A stretch of DNA of 64,000 bases, taken from NCBI RefSeq assembly GCF_002875705.1, contig NZ_MCZZ01000133.1, forward strand, positions 1 through 64,000, in the 5' to 3' direction. A program made the position numbers and the translations under genes. Under the pieces are notes generated by a model that was given only the letters and a program-made list of their open reading frames with translations, made no database searches and was not told where the DNA came from. This document shows positions 28,937-40,528 of this stretch, piece after piece. Position 1 is the stretch's first letter, and each line of letters begins with the position of its first letter. The DNA is from Vibrio sp. 10N.261.45.E2 (GTDB lineage Bacteria; Pseudomonadota; Gammaproteobacteria; Enterobacterales; Vibrionaceae).

Positions 28937-29695
28937 ATGTTACATATCAAAAGCATACCTGCATTTAACGACAATTACATCTGGCTGATCCAAAATAGCG
29001 ATCGCCGTTGTGCTGTCGTCGACCCTGGTGATGCGGCTCCAGTATTAGAATACTTAGCACACCATGAGCTAACTTTAGATGCAATCTTGATTACGCACCA
29101 CCACCACGATCACATTGGTGGCGTTCCAGAACTCGTTAGACAATTTCCTGGTGTGGATGTTGTTGGCCCTCGAAATGAACCTATCCCGACCTTAACTCAT
29201 CCCGTTGATGATGGTGACCAATTAGAACTGTTTAGCGAAGTATTCCTCGTCTTAGGGCTCAGTGGCCACACCGCGGGTCATGTTGGTTATGTGGGTGATG
29301 CCAAACTGTTTTGTGGTGATGTGCTGTTCTCTGCAGGTTGCGGGCGCATCATGGAAGGTACACCACAACAGATGTTCGATGCACTGAATAAGATCACGGC
29401 GCTACCTCAAGAAACTGAAGTGTATTGTGCACATGAGTACACTGCAGCCAATATCGCGTTCGCATTAGCAGTTGAGCCTGATAACCAACATTTGCAGCAA
29501 TATCGCGACCAAGTGAACCGACTTCGCGCTCAGAATAAGTCGACCATCCCCACAAATTTGAGACAAGAGAAGTTTGTGAACCCATTCCTGCGCTATACCG
29601 AGCCAAGTGTAGTGAAATCAGTATCTAATCGCACCGAGCAGACCGATCCTTTATCAGTATTCACCGCTTTACGTGCGTGGAAGAACGAATTTTAA
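28937..29695 (+). CDS. gloB: Hydroxyacylglutathione hydrolase (glyoxalase II)
   Basis: Hydrolyses S-lactoylglutathione to D-lactate in methylglyoxal detoxification. 252 residues (E. coli 251), metallo-beta-lactamase fold: THHHHDH at 53-59 gives ligands His54, His56, Asp58 and His59; SGHTAGH and FCGDVLFS supply the others. The ATG at 28937 has GGAGA upstream and gives the orthologous start [17 protein letters not shown]; a reading from 28769 would cross the divergent yafS gene and is rejected. Confidence 0.97.
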   Translation: MLHIKSIPAFNDNYIWLIQNSDRRCAVVDPGDAAPVLEYLAHHELTLDAILITHHHHDHIGGVPELVRQFPGVDVVGPRNEPIPTLTHPVDDGDQLELFSEVFLVLGLSGHTAGHVGYVGDAKLFCGDVLFSAGCGRIMEGTPQQMFDALNKITALPQETEVYCAHEYTAANIAFALAVEPDNQHLQQYRDQVNRLRAQNKSTIPTNLRQEKFVNPFLRYTEPSVVKSVSNRTEQTDPLSVFTALRAWKNEF

Positions 29696-29765
29696 CAAAT
29701 ACAGACTTGTCACTCATAGGGGGTGGCAAGTATTATCATCGGCCGTTAATTAAAAAGGCTGTAAC

Positions 29766-31337
29766 ATGCGAGTTAAGTACAGCTGGGCTTTGGTATTACT
29801 ACTTTCTGGTTGCCAATTAACTCAGTCAGAGAATCCAGACCAAGCTTCCGAGCAAACCAACACACCTCCTACAGAAGTTTCTCAAGCGAACGTTTCATCA
29901 GAAGCAACAGCCAAAGAAGACCAAAAAGTTGAAGCACCTGCCGTTACTCCACAAACACAAGAAGATGTTTGGAAACGTATTGCGATGCAACTTGAAATGG
30001 AAGTACCAGACCATAAGAAAGTCGACTACTACCGAACTTGGTACCTCAAGCACCCGAGTCATCTAAAAACCGTATCAAAGCGAGCTGAACCTTTCCTTTA
30101 TCTGATCACGACTAAGATTGAAGAGAAAGGCTTACCACTAGAACTGGCCCTATTACCCGTTGTAGAAAGCTCTTTCGATGCGTTTGCCTACTCACATGGC
30201 AGTGCAGCTGGTCTATGGCAATTCATTTCAGGCACAGGCAAAGACTATGGGCTTGAACAAAACTTTTGGTATGACGGCCGCCGCGATGTTGCCGCTTCTA
30301 CCGACGCGGCATTGGACTTCCTCTCAGACCTTAACCGACGTTTCGATGGCGATTGGAACCATGCGATTGCTGCCTACAACAGTGGTGGCGGTCGAGTAAA
30401 CAGCGCTATCCGCAAAAACAAAAAACTAGGTAAGCCAATCGACTTCTTCTCTTTGGATTTACCAAAAGAGACCAGCAGCTACGTGCCTAAGCTACTTGCA
30501 CTGGCTGACGTGATTGCCAACCAAGAAAAGTATGGCATCGATATCCCTGCGATTCCAAACAAGCCTGTACTGACTCTGGTTAACCCTGAAGAACAGCTTG
30601 ATCTAGCGATTGCTGCAAGCTACGCAGGTATTCCGGTTAAAGAGCTGCAAGGCTACAACCCGGCTTACAACCAGTGGGCAACGGCACCAGAGAAACACCA
30701 ACAGCTATTACTTCCTCTAGACTCAGTTGAAAAATTCAACAAAGAAGTCGCTGCCAATAAAGGCAAAGGCATGAAGTTGGTGCGTTACAAAGTTCAATCT
30801 GGTGACAGCATTAGCGTGCTAGCAAGCAAATACAACACCACCAGTAAAGTGATTCGCTCTGCAAACGGTTTGAGCAACAACAATATTCGTATTGGACAGC
30901 ACCTGCTAATCCCAACATCAACTAAAGATGACAAGACATACGCACTAAGCGCTTCAAACCGCCTAGCAAGCACACAGTCGAAGAGTCGTGGTCAATATAA
31001 GCTCAGCCATACAGTAAAAAGTGGTGACAGCCTATGGACGATTGCACGCGCAAATAAGGTATCTCACCAATCACTGGCTAAGTGGAACGGTATGGGACCA
31101 CGCGACACGCTGAGAGTTGGTCAAGAACTGGTCATTTGGAAGAATGGTTCAGACGGCGCCATCATCCGCACGATCTTCTATAACGTAAGATCTGGTGACA
31201 CAGTCAGCGGTATTGCATCAAAGTTCAAAGTAAAAAGTACAGATGTTGTAAAATGGAACGCTTTGCAGAACAAGAAATACCTACAGCCAGGACAAAAACT
31301 CAAGCTGTATGTTGATGTAACTAAGGTAAGTGTATGA
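29766..31337 (+). CDS. mltD: Membrane-bound lytic murein transglycosylase D
   Basis: Lipoprotein that cleaves the MurNAc-GlcNAc bond of peptidoglycan. 523 residues: lipobox LSGC with Cys16, a Glu/Thr/Gln-rich linker, the SLT domain (about 105-260) with catalytic Glu134 in LLPVVESSFD and the GSAAGLWQF motif, and three LysM repeats (about 341-383, 415-458, 472-516). E. coli MltD has fewer recognised LysM copies. It overlaps the next gene by ATGA. Confidence 0.97.
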   Translation: MRVKYSWALVLLLSGCQLTQSENPDQASEQTNTPPTEVSQANVSSEATAKEDQKVEAPAVTPQTQEDVWKRIAMQLEMEVPDHKKVDYYRTWYLKHPSHLKTVSKRAEPFLYLITTKIEEKGLPLELALLPVVESSFDAFAYSHGSAAGLWQFISGTGKDYGLEQNFWYDGRRDVAASTDAALDFLSDLNRRFDGDWNHAIAAYNSGGGRVNSAIRKNKKLGKPIDFFSLDLPKETSSYVPKLLALADVIANQEKYGIDIPAIPNKPVLTLVNPEEQLDLAIAASYAGIPVKELQGYNPAYNQWATAPEKHQQLLLPLDSVEKFNKEVAANKGKGMKLVRYKVQSGDSISVLASKYNTTSKVIRSANGLSNNNIRIGQHLLIPTSTKDDKTYALSASNRLASTQSKSRGQYKLSHTVKSGDSLWTIARANKVSHQSLAKWNGMGPRDTLRVGQELVIWKNGSDGAIIRTIFYNVRSGDTVSGIASKFKVKSTDVVKWNALQNKKYLQPGQKLKLYVDVTKVSV

Positions 31338-32020
31338 ACCCGTCAAGTAACCCACTCGTCATGCTGTTGGATATATTCCGTTCACCAACAGCGTGTTTCT
31401 TAGCGCTTTATCAGCGAAGTGCTTGGGGATGGCAACCCTACGTCGTATTAATGCTCAGCCCATTTTTGTTTTGGGGTGCTTATTTTTCGAATGTCGATTT
31501 TGCATGGTTAAGTGCAGAGCTATCACAGCAATTGGCTCAAACTAACCCTGACCAATTGGCGTTACTTGACAGCAACACCCTACTCGCAAGTGAAATCATC
31601 AACGACGTATTTAGCCGAACGCTAACCATCGTTTTGTTGGCATTCTGGTTTAACCTAGCAACAAAGCCAAGCCAACATCAACATAGCTTTTGGCGATGGT
31701 TTGCAGCGGCATCCGTTATCATCTTCCCTGCAGTTTTAGGCGACATTGCGAGCTACGCAAGCCTGATACTCAAGCATGGGCATGTGATGAACTACGCCGC
31801 TGATTTGAATAGCTTAAACGGCTTAATCAAGTTACCGCTAACCAATGATTGGTCGCAGTTTGCTAGCTCATTACCACTGTTGTTGCCTTGGTACATTGTG
31901 TTGGGTTATGCCGCTGTATTGACGTGGACTGAGTTTGAGCGTGGTCAGGCACTGGTCATCTCTGGCTTACCATGGGTCGGCTACTACCTAATCTGGGCGC
32001 TCTACATTTTAATCTTTTAA
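31334..32020 (+). CDS. Yip1-family inner-membrane protein
   Basis: 228-residue protein with about five membrane segments (roughly 36-52, 90-108, 122-145, 180-200, 208-226), resembling bacterial Yip1-domain proteins; function unknown. Its ATG overlaps the mltD stop (ATGA), so it is translationally coupled to the transglycosylase, an arrangement absent from E. coli and suggestive of an envelope role (inference). Confidence 0.75.
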   Translation: MNPSSNPLVMLLDIFRSPTACFLALYQRSAWGWQPYVVLMLSPFLFWGAYFSNVDFAWLSAELSQQLAQTNPDQLALLDSNTLLASEIINDVFSRTLTIVLLAFWFNLATKPSQHQHSFWRWFAAASVIIFPAVLGDIASYASLILKHGHVMNYAADLNSLNGLIKLPLTNDWSQFASSLPLLLPWYIVLGYAAVLTWTEFERGQALVISGLPWVGYYLIWALYILIF

Positions 32021-32054
32021 GTTAAAGATATAAGGCTAGCGAAAACTCTCTAGC

Positions 32055-32897
32055 CTATTTAGCCTTAAAAGTCACTCGCATAGGGTTATGATCAGAAGCG
32101 TCCGTAATGGGCGCTTTTGCTTTTTCTACCTCTAGCCCTCGATAGAACACATGATCGAGCACCAGTCCTGTAATGAACTGAGTTCTGTTGTCTGGGTCAA
32201 AGGCAACTTCCGTCAAACCAACTTTCTCCAACGCTTCTTTCAATACAGTAAAACGAGCTTCACTCCAGCTATTAAAGTCCCCAGCAAAAATAACAGGCCC
32301 ACGATACTTTTGCAGATTGTCAGTTAAGCTCTTGAGCTGAGCTTTGTAATCTTCCGTACCAAAGGTAAAGTTCACAGCATGGATGTTAATCACGGCCAGT
32401 TGTTCGCCGTTACTAAGTTGGTAACGCGACCAAAGCGCGGATTTTGGTAATTGAAGCCAAGGTTCTTCATGAGTATAAGCACAAGCTTCGATAGGCAAAT
32501 GCGTCGCTAGGTTAAGTACACCAGCACTTTGCTCAAAGGCTTCAAACGCATTAACACGAGTGCTTCCCCACTGGCCACTCGTTACCCATTGGCGAAGTTC
32601 TTCTGTCATGCTCGCTTCTTGTAGCAAGACGAGGTCACTGCCGGCTGACAGCTTATTTAACTCACTTTGCCAATTACTTCGATTTTGCTTATAGATATTC
32701 CACACCGTAATATCTAAGCCATCAGACACATCAATCGCTTTCGGTGCAGAGTTTTGATAGCAGCTGTAGATATCGTTGCTGGTACCTTGAGAAGATGTGA
32801 TCAGGTTGGGTTTGTTCGGGATCACGAAGATCAGATGAAAACTAACGACAGCAAGCGTTATCAGTAGCGTGATAACAATGATGGTTTTCTTTAACAT
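32055..32897 (-). CDS. yafD: Endonuclease/exonuclease/phosphatase-family protein YafD
   Basis: 280 residues: one N-terminal membrane anchor (about 5-25) then an EEP-fold domain with WNIYKQNRSNW, LLQEAS (Glu), INIHAVNF, AGDFNSWS and DASDHNPM, the complete metal-dependent hydrolase set. Close in sequence to E. coli YafD, also near mltD; substrate unknown. The ATG at 32897 follows AGGG and starts the anchor; a longer reading to 33080 would overlap glnB and its terminator and is rejected. Confidence 0.9.
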   Translation of the reverse strand: MLKKTIIVITLLITLAVVSFHLIFVIPNKPNLITSSQGTSNDIYSCYQNSAPKAIDVSDGLDITVWNIYKQNRSNWQSELNKLSAGSDLVLLQEASMTEELRQWVTSGQWGSTRVNAFEAFEQSAGVLNLATHLPIEACAYTHEEPWLQLPKSALWSRYQLSNGEQLAVINIHAVNFTFGTEDYKAQLKSLTDNLQKYRGPVIFAGDFNSWSEARFTVLKEALEKVGLTEVAFDPDNRTQFITGLVLDHVFYRGLEVEKAKAPITDASDHNPMRVTFKAK

Positions 32898-32917
32898 ATA
32901 GCACCCTACCAGAAATG

Positions 32918-32944
32918 AAAAAGGAGCGATAAACGCTCCTTTTA
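32918..32944 (-). terminator. Intrinsic terminator of glnB
   Basis: AAAAGGAGCG/CGCTCCTTTT with a short AT loop, T5 on the minus strand; separates glnB from yafD. Confidence 0.85.
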
Positions 32945-32958
32945 GGGTAATAGTTTTT

Positions 32959-33306
<348 letters not shown>

Positions 33307-33357
33307 TTAAACTGTGCGAATAGCTCATTATCGGTTAGCTATAGTAAACATTCAATG

Positions 33358-33384
33358 AAAAAAGCCAGAGCTTTAAAGCTCTGG
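33358..33384. terminator. Intrinsic terminator of cytochrome c gene region
   Basis: AGCCAGAGCTTT/AAAGCTCTGGCT perfect stem, T6 on the minus strand; lies between the cytochrome c gene and glnB and ends the former. Confidence 0.85.
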
Positions 33385-33427
33385 CTCGAAATTTATCATC
33401 TTGTTTAATCAGCGCTTTGAGAAGGTT

Positions 33428-33739
33428 TTACTTAAGGCTTGCGTAGTAAGCGGCTAGATTCGCGATGTCTTCGTCGCTCAGCATAGAAGCTTGAGCCTGC
33501 ATCACAGCAGCCAAGCCACCATTACGTTGCTTTGTTTTGTACGCTTTGATTGATGAAACGATGTACTGTTCGTTTTGACCCTTCAGGTTTGGGTAACCAG
33601 GTATCATAGCGATACCATCGGCGCCATGACAAGCTGCACAAATTGCGGCTTTAGCCTGACCCGCAGCAACATCACCCGCCAGAGCGTTACCACTCAAAAG
33701 TCCTAAGCCAAGAACTAATCCTAGTGTAATTTTCTTCAT
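33428..33739 (-). CDS. Periplasmic class I cytochrome c (c5/c553-like)
   Basis: 103-residue precursor with a signal peptide (1-21, ending GNALA). The heme motif CAACH has Cys34, Cys37 and axial His38; the distal Met is expected in [21 protein letters not shown] and [11 protein letters not shown] are typical of small soluble c-type cytochromes that shuttle electrons to terminal oxidases. The ATG at 33739 begins the signal peptide with GGA 8 bases upstream; a 4-codon longer reading is possible. Monocistronic. Confidence 0.92.
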   Translation of the reverse strand: MKKITLGLVLGLGLLSGNALAGDVAAGQAKAAICAACHGADGIAMIPGYPNLKGQNEQYIVSSIKAYKTKQRNGGLAAVMQAQASMLSDEDIANLAAYYASLK

Positions 33740-33796
33740 TGCATATTCCATTGATTATTTTTATTAAAGTAGTCCAAATTGTGACACAAACTTATT

Positions 33797-35137
33797 CTAC
33801 TTGCTCCAAAGCGCTTCACAATCTTGACCTTCGTAGTTTTTATCTACGAATAAGCCTAAAACAGCGATCACTCGATCGCCATCCATTAATATCGGTGTTC
33901 TACGTCTTAACCAACTGGGTACTTGGTATTCCTGAAACAGCTTCTTGAGCTTTCTACTATGCCCGCGCCCAACAGGGTGAGCCGACAACCCTTCCGGATT
34001 AAAAACCACTCTTAGTGTTCCGCTTGTATCCGACCAACTAAAGCTTTGCACATCACGGTTGTTCGATTCGCCATCACTCAGTGCTGAATTTAAGCGTAGC
34101 TCGCCTAAGCCATCGGGTAGCGTCAAAATCTCTCCCATTGAAAGATGGCTTTGCCAGCCGGATAGGTCTTTAGTCTCTCTCACTAAATAGAGCTGATGAT
34201 TAAAGCGTCGAACTTCGGCATCATTCAACACTAGCTTAGGGTTGGCGTCCGCCTGAGCGCATGCGACTTCATTCCAAATAAGCTTGAGCTGTTTTTGACT
34301 CGGCATTGATTGCTTACATTGGCTAAGCCACATTCTTAACAAACGTGCGCGCAACAAATCAGAATGCTGAGATAGCGCCTCAACACTTAAGCTTTGGTTT
34401 TGACTGCTACTTAGCGCTTTCTGGAAATGTGGTTCAAGCAACTCATCGAGCAGTAGCTCTTGCTCTGCACAAAGCTGAGCGCTGCGACTGACCGACTCTC
34501 GAAAACTAGGCCAGCGCTCGGTCAGCGTTGATGTTACTTGATGGCGAATAAAGTTACGGTCAAAACGCAGATCTTGATTACTCTCATCTTCAACCCAAGT
34601 TAGCCCCATGTCGTGAGCCGATGCTTCAATATCAGTTCTAGTCACAGACAGCAGAGGGCGAACAATAAAAGCTTCGCCAAACGACATTACTTTTGCCATT
34701 GAAGAGAGCCCTTTCGGACCACTTCCACGCTTCAGCGCTAACAAGAAAGTCTCAAGTTGATCATCGATGTGTTGACCTGTAACTAGAACGTCACCAAAAT
34801 TCAGGTGCTTCTGGAGCGCATTATAACGTGCGTCTCGAGCCAGCTTTTCTACGCTATCACCACTGTCGATATCCAGCGAGACTCGTTCTATAGCTAACGA
34901 AACCGACAAAGCATCACACCATGTTTGGCACTGCTCTGCCCAATCATCTGCATTCTTGCTTAGGCCATGGTGAACATGAACCGCATGGCAATCAATGTCG
35001 TACGCTTGGGCATATTGAGCCGCTAACTCCAACAACACTCGTGAATCAACACCACCACTGAAAGCGACGACCAACCTACGAGGCTGAAGTGCGCTTTGAT
35101 CAAGAACCGATGTAAAGGTATCAATTAAGTGTGTCAT
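33797..35137 (-). CDS. tilS: tRNA(Ile)-lysidine synthetase
   Basis: ATP-dependent modification of C34 to lysidine in the CAU anticodon of tRNA-Ile2, essential for AUA decoding. 446 residues; PP-loop SGGVDS at 27-32, then TGQHIDDQLETFLLALKRG and DESNQDLRFDRNFIRH; C-terminal TilS domain with GRGHSRKLKKLFQEYQVPSW. Next after accA on the same strand, as in E. coli, but a terminator lies between them, so it may have its own promoter. Weak SD. Confidence 0.95.
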   Translation of the reverse strand: MTHLIDTFTSVLDQSALQPRRLVVAFSGGVDSRVLLELAAQYAQAYDIDCHAVHVHHGLSKNADDWAEQCQTWCDALSVSLAIERVSLDIDSGDSVEKLARDARYNALQKHLNFGDVLVTGQHIDDQLETFLLALKRGSGPKGLSSMAKVMSFGEAFIVRPLLSVTRTDIEASAHDMGLTWVEDESNQDLRFDRNFIRHQVTSTLTERWPSFRESVSRSAQLCAEQELLLDELLEPHFQKALSSSQNQSLSVEALSQHSDLLRARLLRMWLSQCKQSMPSQKQLKLIWNEVACAQADANPKLVLNDAEVRRFNHQLYLVRETKDLSGWQSHLSMGEILTLPDGLGELRLNSALSDGESNNRDVQSFSWSDTSGTLRVVFNPEGLSAHPVGRGHSRKLKKLFQEYQVPSWLRRRTPILMDGDRVIAVLGLFVDKNYEGQDCEALWSK

Positions 35138-35184
35138 GAGGCGAATAAACCAAGAGAACGTATTTGAAAGGATAGTGTTTTAAT

Positions 35185-35218
35185 AATAAAAAAGGGTTGG
35201 CACTGAGTCCAACCCTTT
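35185..35218 (-). terminator. Intrinsic terminator after accA
   Basis: AAAGGGTTGG/CCAACCCTTT stem with an 8-base loop, T6 on the minus strand, between accA and tilS. Confidence 0.85.
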
Positions 35219-35262
35219 CATCAACTTGTTTGTATAGCTAGCCTTATCGCTAAGGCAGCTTA

Positions 35263-36222
35263 TCAGCAGTAGCCGTAGCTCATTAGACGCTGGTAACGAC
35301 GTTCAAGAAGCGTTTCGTTATCAAACTGCTCTAGCTCTTCTAGCTGTTTAACTAACATGTCTTTCATATTCTGAGCAGTTTGTGCAGGGTCGCGGTGCGC
35401 GCCACCTAGAGGCTCAGGAATGATTTCGTCGATAAGCTCAAGCTCTTTAAGACGAGGCGCAATTAGGCCCATCGCTTCAGCTGCTTGTGGTGCTTTATCT
35501 GAATCACGCCATAAGATTGAAGCGCAACCTTCTGGAGAGATTACTGAGTACGTAGAGTACTGAAGCATATTCACGTAGTCACCAACACCAATAGCTAGTG
35601 CACCACCAGAACCGCCTTCACCCACAACGTTACAGATAACAGGAACTGAAAGACCAGCCATCACTTTTAGGTTTTTAGCGATAGCTTCAGATTGACCACG
35701 CTCTTCAGCACCAACACCAGGGTATGCGCCCGCTGTGTCGATGAAAGTGATGATTGGCATGTTGAAACGCTCAGCGGTTTCCATTAGACGTAGCGCCTTA
35801 CGGTAACCTTCTGGCTTTGGCATACCAAAGTTACGGATCACTTTCTCTTTAGTCTCACGACCTTTCTGGTGACCAATAACCATAACAGGACGGCCATTTA
35901 GACGAGCCATACCACCCACAATAGCTTTATCGTCAGCGTAAGCGCGATCGCCCGCCATCTCTTCAAACTCTGTGAATGCATGCTCCAGGTAATCTTTGGT
36001 GTAAGGACGTTGAGGGTGACGAGCAAGTTGAGCTACCTGCCATGCACCTAAGTCACTAAAGATTTTCTGTTTAAGCTCTAAGCTTTTTTTCTCTAGTTGT
36101 TCGATTTCTTTGTCTAGATCTACCGCTGTGTCACCACCGTGACGCGAAACGTCACGTAGCGCTTCGATTTTTGCTTCAAGTTCAGCGATAGGCTTTTCAA
36201 ATTCTAGAAAGTTCAGGCTCAT
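35263..36222 (-). CDS. accA: Acetyl-CoA carboxylase carboxyltransferase subunit alpha
   Basis: With AccD transfers CO2 from biotin to acetyl-CoA, making malonyl-CoA. 319 residues, identical length to E. coli AccA. Crotonase fold with [38 protein letters not shown] and [10 protein letters not shown] oxyanion/CoA-site motifs. RBS AAGGA. 45 bp downstream of dnaE; dnaE-accA is a conserved pair. Confidence 0.98.
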   Translation of the reverse strand: MSLNFLEFEKPIAELEAKIEALRDVSRHGGDTAVDLDKEIEQLEKKSLELKQKIFSDLGAWQVAQLARHPQRPYTKDYLEHAFTEFEEMAGDRAYADDKAIVGGMARLNGRPVMVIGHQKGRETKEKVIRNFGMPKPEGYRKALRLMETAERFNMPIITFIDTAGAYPGVGAEERGQSEAIAKNLKVMAGLSVPVICNVVGEGGSGGALAIGVGDYVNMLQYSTYSVISPEGCASILWRDSDKAPQAAEAMGLIAPRLKELELIDEIIPEPLGGAHRDPAQTAQNMKDMLVKQLEELEQFDNETLLERRYQRLMSYGYC

Positions 36223-36267
36223 CTATGAATCCTTGTTGATTCAGCTCCGCATTCGCGAAGCTAAATT

Positions 36268-39200
36268 TTAGTTAAATTCGAGTTCTACTTGGCTATTTCC
36301 AAGCAGCTGTTTTAATTCGTCTAGTAATGTATCACTTGGCGTCACACGCCATTCTGTGCCCAATGTTAACCGCGCTCTAGCGTCGGCACGCTGGTAGTAT
36401 ACATTGACTGGGACCGTTCCGGCTCTATAAGGTTCTAAGATTTGACTAAAGCGTTCAAAAAATTGACCGTTAATTTGGGATTGGTCGATAGATATCGACA
36501 CCCCACGAGCATATTTCTCACGGGCGCTTCCTAAGTCCATGACCTCGCGCGCGGACATTTTAAGCCCGCCATTGAAATCATCAAAGCTGACCTGTCCGGA
36601 AACGACCACAATTTTGTCTTTTTCGAGCAATTCTGCGTAGCGATCGAGCGCATCAGAGAACAACATCACTTCCATTCGACCCGATCGGTCATCAAGAGTC
36701 ATCAAACCGATTCGTGTACCGCGCTTCGTGGTCATTACCCGAGCTGCAATCACCAAACCTGCAATCGTTAATGATTGATCACGACGCGTTGGTGTCGCAT
36801 CTTTCAGACGACAGCTGGTGTATTTCGCTAACTCTTTGATATAAGCATTCACCGGGTGACCCGTTAAATACAAACCAAGCGTCTCGCGTTCACCTTCAAG
36901 CCAAACCTTTTCTGGCCATTTAGGCACTTGAGTATACTTGTGTTCAACCTCTTCCGGAGCATCGGTCAACACACCAAACATATCTGATTGACCGAAAGAC
37001 TCAGCATGATGATGTTGGCTCGCTGCCTTAACCGCATCAGGCAATGATGCCATCATTGCCGCTCGGTGAGGACCTAATCTATCTAAGGCTCCAGATAGAA
37101 TCAACTTTTCGATAACACGTTTGTTGACCTTCTTCAGATCAAGGCGTGCACAGAAGTCGAATAAATCTTTAAAGTAACCACCCTTATTTCGCGCTTCAAT
37201 GATCGCTTCAATAGGGCCTTCACCTACCCCTTTGATCGCACCGATACCATAAACAATCGCACCATCTTCATCCACATTAAAGCGGTATAGACCCGAGTTG
37301 ATATCTGGTGGTAAAAGCTTGAGCTTCATACGGAAACACTCATCAACAAGGCCAATAACCTTCTCAGTGTTATCCATATCCGCTGTCATTACCGCAGCCA
37401 TAAATTCCGCTGGATAGTGCGTTTTTAACCATAGCGTTTGATAAGAAACCAGTGCGTATGCAGCCGAGTGAGATTTGTTAAAGCCGTAGCCCGCAAATTT
37501 CTCTACCAAATCAAAGATCTTCATGGCCAGTTCGCCATCAACACCGTTGGCTTCAGCACCCTCTTTAAAGGTACCACGCTGTTTCGCCATCTCTTCTGGC
37601 TTTTTCTTACCCATAGCACGACGCAACATATCCGCTCCGCCAAGCGTATAGCCCGCCAGAATCTGTGCGATCTGCATTACCTGTTCTTGATACAGGATGA
37701 TGCCGTAGGTAGGTTCTAGTGTCTCTTTCAATGATTCGTGTTGCCACGTTTCATCAGGGTAAGAAACCGCTTCTCGGCCATGTTTACGGTCGATAAAGTT
37801 ATCTACCATGCCTGATTGCAGAGGGCCGGGACGGAACAGGGCTACCAATGCGATGATATCTTCAAAACAGTCGGGCTGTAGACGTTTGATCAGGTCTTTC
37901 ATACCACGCGATTCCAGCTGGAATACCGCGGTGGTTTCAGAATTTTGTAATAGGTTAAACGACGCTTGATCATCAAGAGGAATCGACTCGATACGAACCG
38001 GTTCTTTACCCTCTTTCTTCAAGCGTGGGTTCACTAGGCCTAACGCCCAGTCGATGATGGTCAGGGTACGCAGACCCAAGAAGTCGAACTTAACCAAGCC
38101 AGCTGTTTCAACGTCATTCTTATCGAATTGCGTTACTGGGAAGTTACCTTCAGCATCGGCATAGATGGGCGCAAAGTCAGTGATCGTAGTTGGTGAGATT
38201 ACAACACCACCTGCGTGTTTACCTGCGTTTCGCGTACAACCTTCAAGGATGCGACACTTATCGATCAGTTCACGAACTTCTTCATCGCCATCGTAAAGCT
38301 CTGGCAATGCTGGTTCAGCAAGAAAGGCTTTCTCTAGCGTCATACCTGGATCTGGCGGTACAAGCTTAGAAATACGGTCTACGAAACCAAACGGGTGACC
38401 CAGTACACGGCCTACGTCGCGGATTACCGCTTTCGCTGCCATGGTACCAAAGGTGATGATCTGAGATACCGCATCACGACCGTACATTTCAGCAACGTGA
38501 TCAATAACTTGGTCACGCTTATCCATACAGAAGTCGATATCGAAATCGGGCATCGAGACACGTTCTGGGTTCAAGAAACGTTCGAAAAGTAGATCGTATT
38601 CAAGTGGATCGAGGTCGGTGATATCTAAGGCGTAAGCCACAAGAGAACCGGCACCGGAACCACGGCCAGGGCCTACTGGCACATCGTTGTCTTTTGACCA
38701 CTGGATGAACTCCATTACGATCAAGAAATAACCTGGGAAACCCATGTTATTGACAACTTCGAGCTCGATCTTGAGTCGCTCATCGTATTCAGGCCTACGC
38801 TCAGCACGAACTTTTTCATCAGGGAACAGGAATGCTAAACGTCGTTCAAGACCTTCTTCAGATTTCTTGATCAAGAAGTCTTCAATCGCCAAACCTTCCG
38901 TAGGGAAGTTAGGCAGGAAGTATTCACCCAAACGAACCGTAACGTTACAACGCTTGGCAATCTCAACACTGTTCTCTAGCGCTTCTGGAATGTCTGAGAA
39001 CAACTCACACATCTCTTCTTCACTACGTAGATATTGCTGAGCGCTGTAGTTCTTAGGACGACGAGGATCGACCATAGTGAAACCATCGTGGATAGCCACG
39101 CGGATTTCATGAGCATCAAACAGGTCTTCGGTTAGGAAAACCACTTCGTTGGTTGCAACAACAGGCAGGTCTTCTTGCTCAGCAAGCTCTAGCGCAAAGT

Positions 39201-39747
39201 GCAAGTATGACTCTTCGTCCGGCCGTCCGGTACGAATCAATTCCAAATAAAAACGATCGGCGAAGTACGTTTTGTAAAACTCGACGCTACTTGCAACCAA
39301 CTCACGGTTACCTTTCAGTAACGCCTTACCAATCTCACCTTCTTTCGCACCCGATAGAATGATCAGGCCTTCTGCATTCTCAATTAGCCACTCTTTATCA
39401 ATAACAGGCTGATGCTGAACATGACCACGAAGGTAAGCTTTCGAGATAAGCAAGGTAAGGTTGTTATAACCTTTATTGTCCGTCGCAATAACAGTGAGTT
39501 TGGTCAACTCGTCACCGAATTCCGGAGACTGCATCAAGAAGTCAGCACCAATAATTGGTTTAACCCCACACCCATGGGCAGTACCGTAAAACTTCACCAA
39601 ACCACACAAGTTGGTAAAGTCGGTCAATGCTAGAGCTGGCATACCCATCTCAGCGACTTTTTTAACTAATGGTGGCACCTTAGATAGGCCATCCACCATC
39701 GAAAAGTCACTGTGTACGCGTAGGTGAACAAATTTTGGATCTGACAT
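36268..39747 (-). CDS. dnaE: DNA polymerase III alpha subunit
   Basis: Replicative polymerase, 1159 residues (E. coli 1160). N-terminal PHP domain (about 1-280, [18 protein letters not shown]), palm with catalytic aspartates in [12 protein letters not shown] near residue 400 and a third further on, fingers, the tandem HhH region and the C-terminal OB domain ([19 protein letters not shown]) plus tau-binding end. RBS AGGA. Downstream of rnhB and upstream of accA, standard order lpxB-rnhB-dnaE-accA. Confidence 0.99.
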   Translation of the reverse strand: MSDPKFVHLRVHSDFSMVDGLSKVPPLVKKVAEMGMPALALTDFTNLCGLVKFYGTAHGCGVKPIIGADFLMQSPEFGDELTKLTVIATDNKGYNNLTLLISKAYLRGHVQHQPVIDKEWLIENAEGLIILSGAKEGEIGKALLKGNRELVASSVEFYKTYFADRFYLELIRTGRPDEESYLHFALELAEQEDLPVVATNEVVFLTEDLFDAHEIRVAIHDGFTMVDPRRPKNYSAQQYLRSEEEMCELFSDIPEALENSVEIAKRCNVTVRLGEYFLPNFPTEGLAIEDFLIKKSEEGLERRLAFLFPDEKVRAERRPEYDERLKIELEVVNNMGFPGYFLIVMEFIQWSKDNDVPVGPGRGSGAGSLVAYALDITDLDPLEYDLLFERFLNPERVSMPDFDIDFCMDKRDQVIDHVAEMYGRDAVSQIITFGTMAAKAVIRDVGRVLGHPFGFVDRISKLVPPDPGMTLEKAFLAEPALPELYDGDEEVRELIDKCRILEGCTRNAGKHAGGVVISPTTITDFAPIYADAEGNFPVTQFDKNDVETAGLVKFDFLGLRTLTIIDWALGLVNPRLKKEGKEPVRIESIPLDDQASFNLLQNSETTAVFQLESRGMKDLIKRLQPDCFEDIIALVALFRPGPLQSGMVDNFIDRKHGREAVSYPDETWQHESLKETLEPTYGIILYQEQVMQIAQILAGYTLGGADMLRRAMGKKKPEEMAKQRGTFKEGAEANGVDGELAMKIFDLVEKFAGYGFNKSHSAAYALVSYQTLWLKTHYPAEFMAAVMTADMDNTEKVIGLVDECFRMKLKLLPPDINSGLYRFNVDEDGAIVYGIGAIKGVGEGPIEAIIEARNKGGYFKDLFDFCARLDLKKVNKRVIEKLILSGALDRLGPHRAAMMASLPDAVKAASQHHHAESFGQSDMFGVLTDAPEEVEHKYTQVPKWPEKVWLEGERETLGLYLTGHPVNAYIKELAKYTSCRLKDATPTRRDQSLTIAGLVIAARVMTTKRGTRIGLMTLDDRSGRMEVMLFSDALDRYAELLEKDKIVVVSGQVSFDDFNGGLKMSAREVMDLGSAREKYARGVSISIDQSQINGQFFERFSQILEPYRAGTVPVNVYYQRADARARLTLGTEWRVTPSDTLLDELKQLLGNSQVELEFN

Positions 39748-39859
39748 TATTTTTCCTGAGTTCTAGACCGGAGCCTAGGATTACAACTGAATGTATTCTA
39801 TTTTTTTCTACTGCTAGTAAGCAAATTTATTCGAAGCTTAGATCTTATCTATGTAGAAC

Positions 39860-40480
39860 TTAATCAATGCCCAGAATACGCTTTACTGGCTTAAAGCTCT
39901 TACGATAGTGCTCGGTAACACCATGCTTTTCAATGGCCTCGAAATGCGCCTTCGTCGGGTAACCTTTGTGTTTAGCAAAACCAAACTCCGGATGAAGTTT
40001 ATCAAGCTCTTCCATCTCTTGGTCACGAACCACTTTAGCGATAATAGACGCCGCACTGATTTCAGCTACTCGTAAGTCACCCTTCACAACCGCCAGACCG
40101 TCCATCGGCAGTTGTGGGACGCGGTTGCCATCGATTAGCGCCATATCAGGTTGAACGCTCAACCCCGCGATAGCTCGCTGCATTGCAACCATCGTCGCTT
40201 GCAGGATGTTCAACTCATCAATTTCTTGTGGGGAACAACGGCCGACAGACCACGCCAACGCTTTCTCTTTGATTTCAGGAAGCAACGCAAGACGCTTTTT
40301 CTCTGACAGTTTCTTTGAATCGTTCAAGCCTTCGATTGGGTTATTTGGATCGAGAATAACCGCAGCGGTCACCACGTCACCAACCAAAGGGCCACGCCCA
40401 ACTTCATCCACACCAGCAAATAACTGGTAGCCTTGCGGATATTCAAATGGAGGAAGCTCTTTTTTCTCTTTTACTGCCAT
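39860..40480 (-). CDS. rnhB: Ribonuclease HII
   Basis: Removes RNA, especially single ribonucleotides, from DNA. 206 residues (E. coli 198). Active-site Asp25-Glu26 ([11 protein letters not shown]), the second Asp in ALIDGNRVP and a third in [16 protein letters not shown]. 48 bp after lpxB. Confidence 0.97.
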   Translation of the reverse strand: MAVKEKKELPPFEYPQGYQLFAGVDEVGRGPLVGDVVTAAVILDPNNPIEGLNDSKKLSEKKRLALLPEIKEKALAWSVGRCSPQEIDELNILQATMVAMQRAIAGLSVQPDMALIDGNRVPQLPMDGLAVVKGDLRVAEISAASIIAKVVRDQEMEELDKLHPEFGFAKHKGYPTKAHFEAIEKHGVTEHYRKSFKPVKRILGID

Positions 40481-40528
40481 GACAATTCTCTTTGTAACTT
40501 TTAAGCAAGTGCTTTTTAAATAAGCGCT

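Noticed and set aside
29766-31337. LysM repeats of mltD considered as a phage lysin
   Set aside because: Lipobox, SLT domain and gloB-mltD synteny identify a normal housekeeping transglycosylase.
32034-32055. GGCTAG/CTAGCC hairpin between the Yip1-like gene and yafD
   Set aside because: Long AT loop and no proper T-run; not a convincing terminator.
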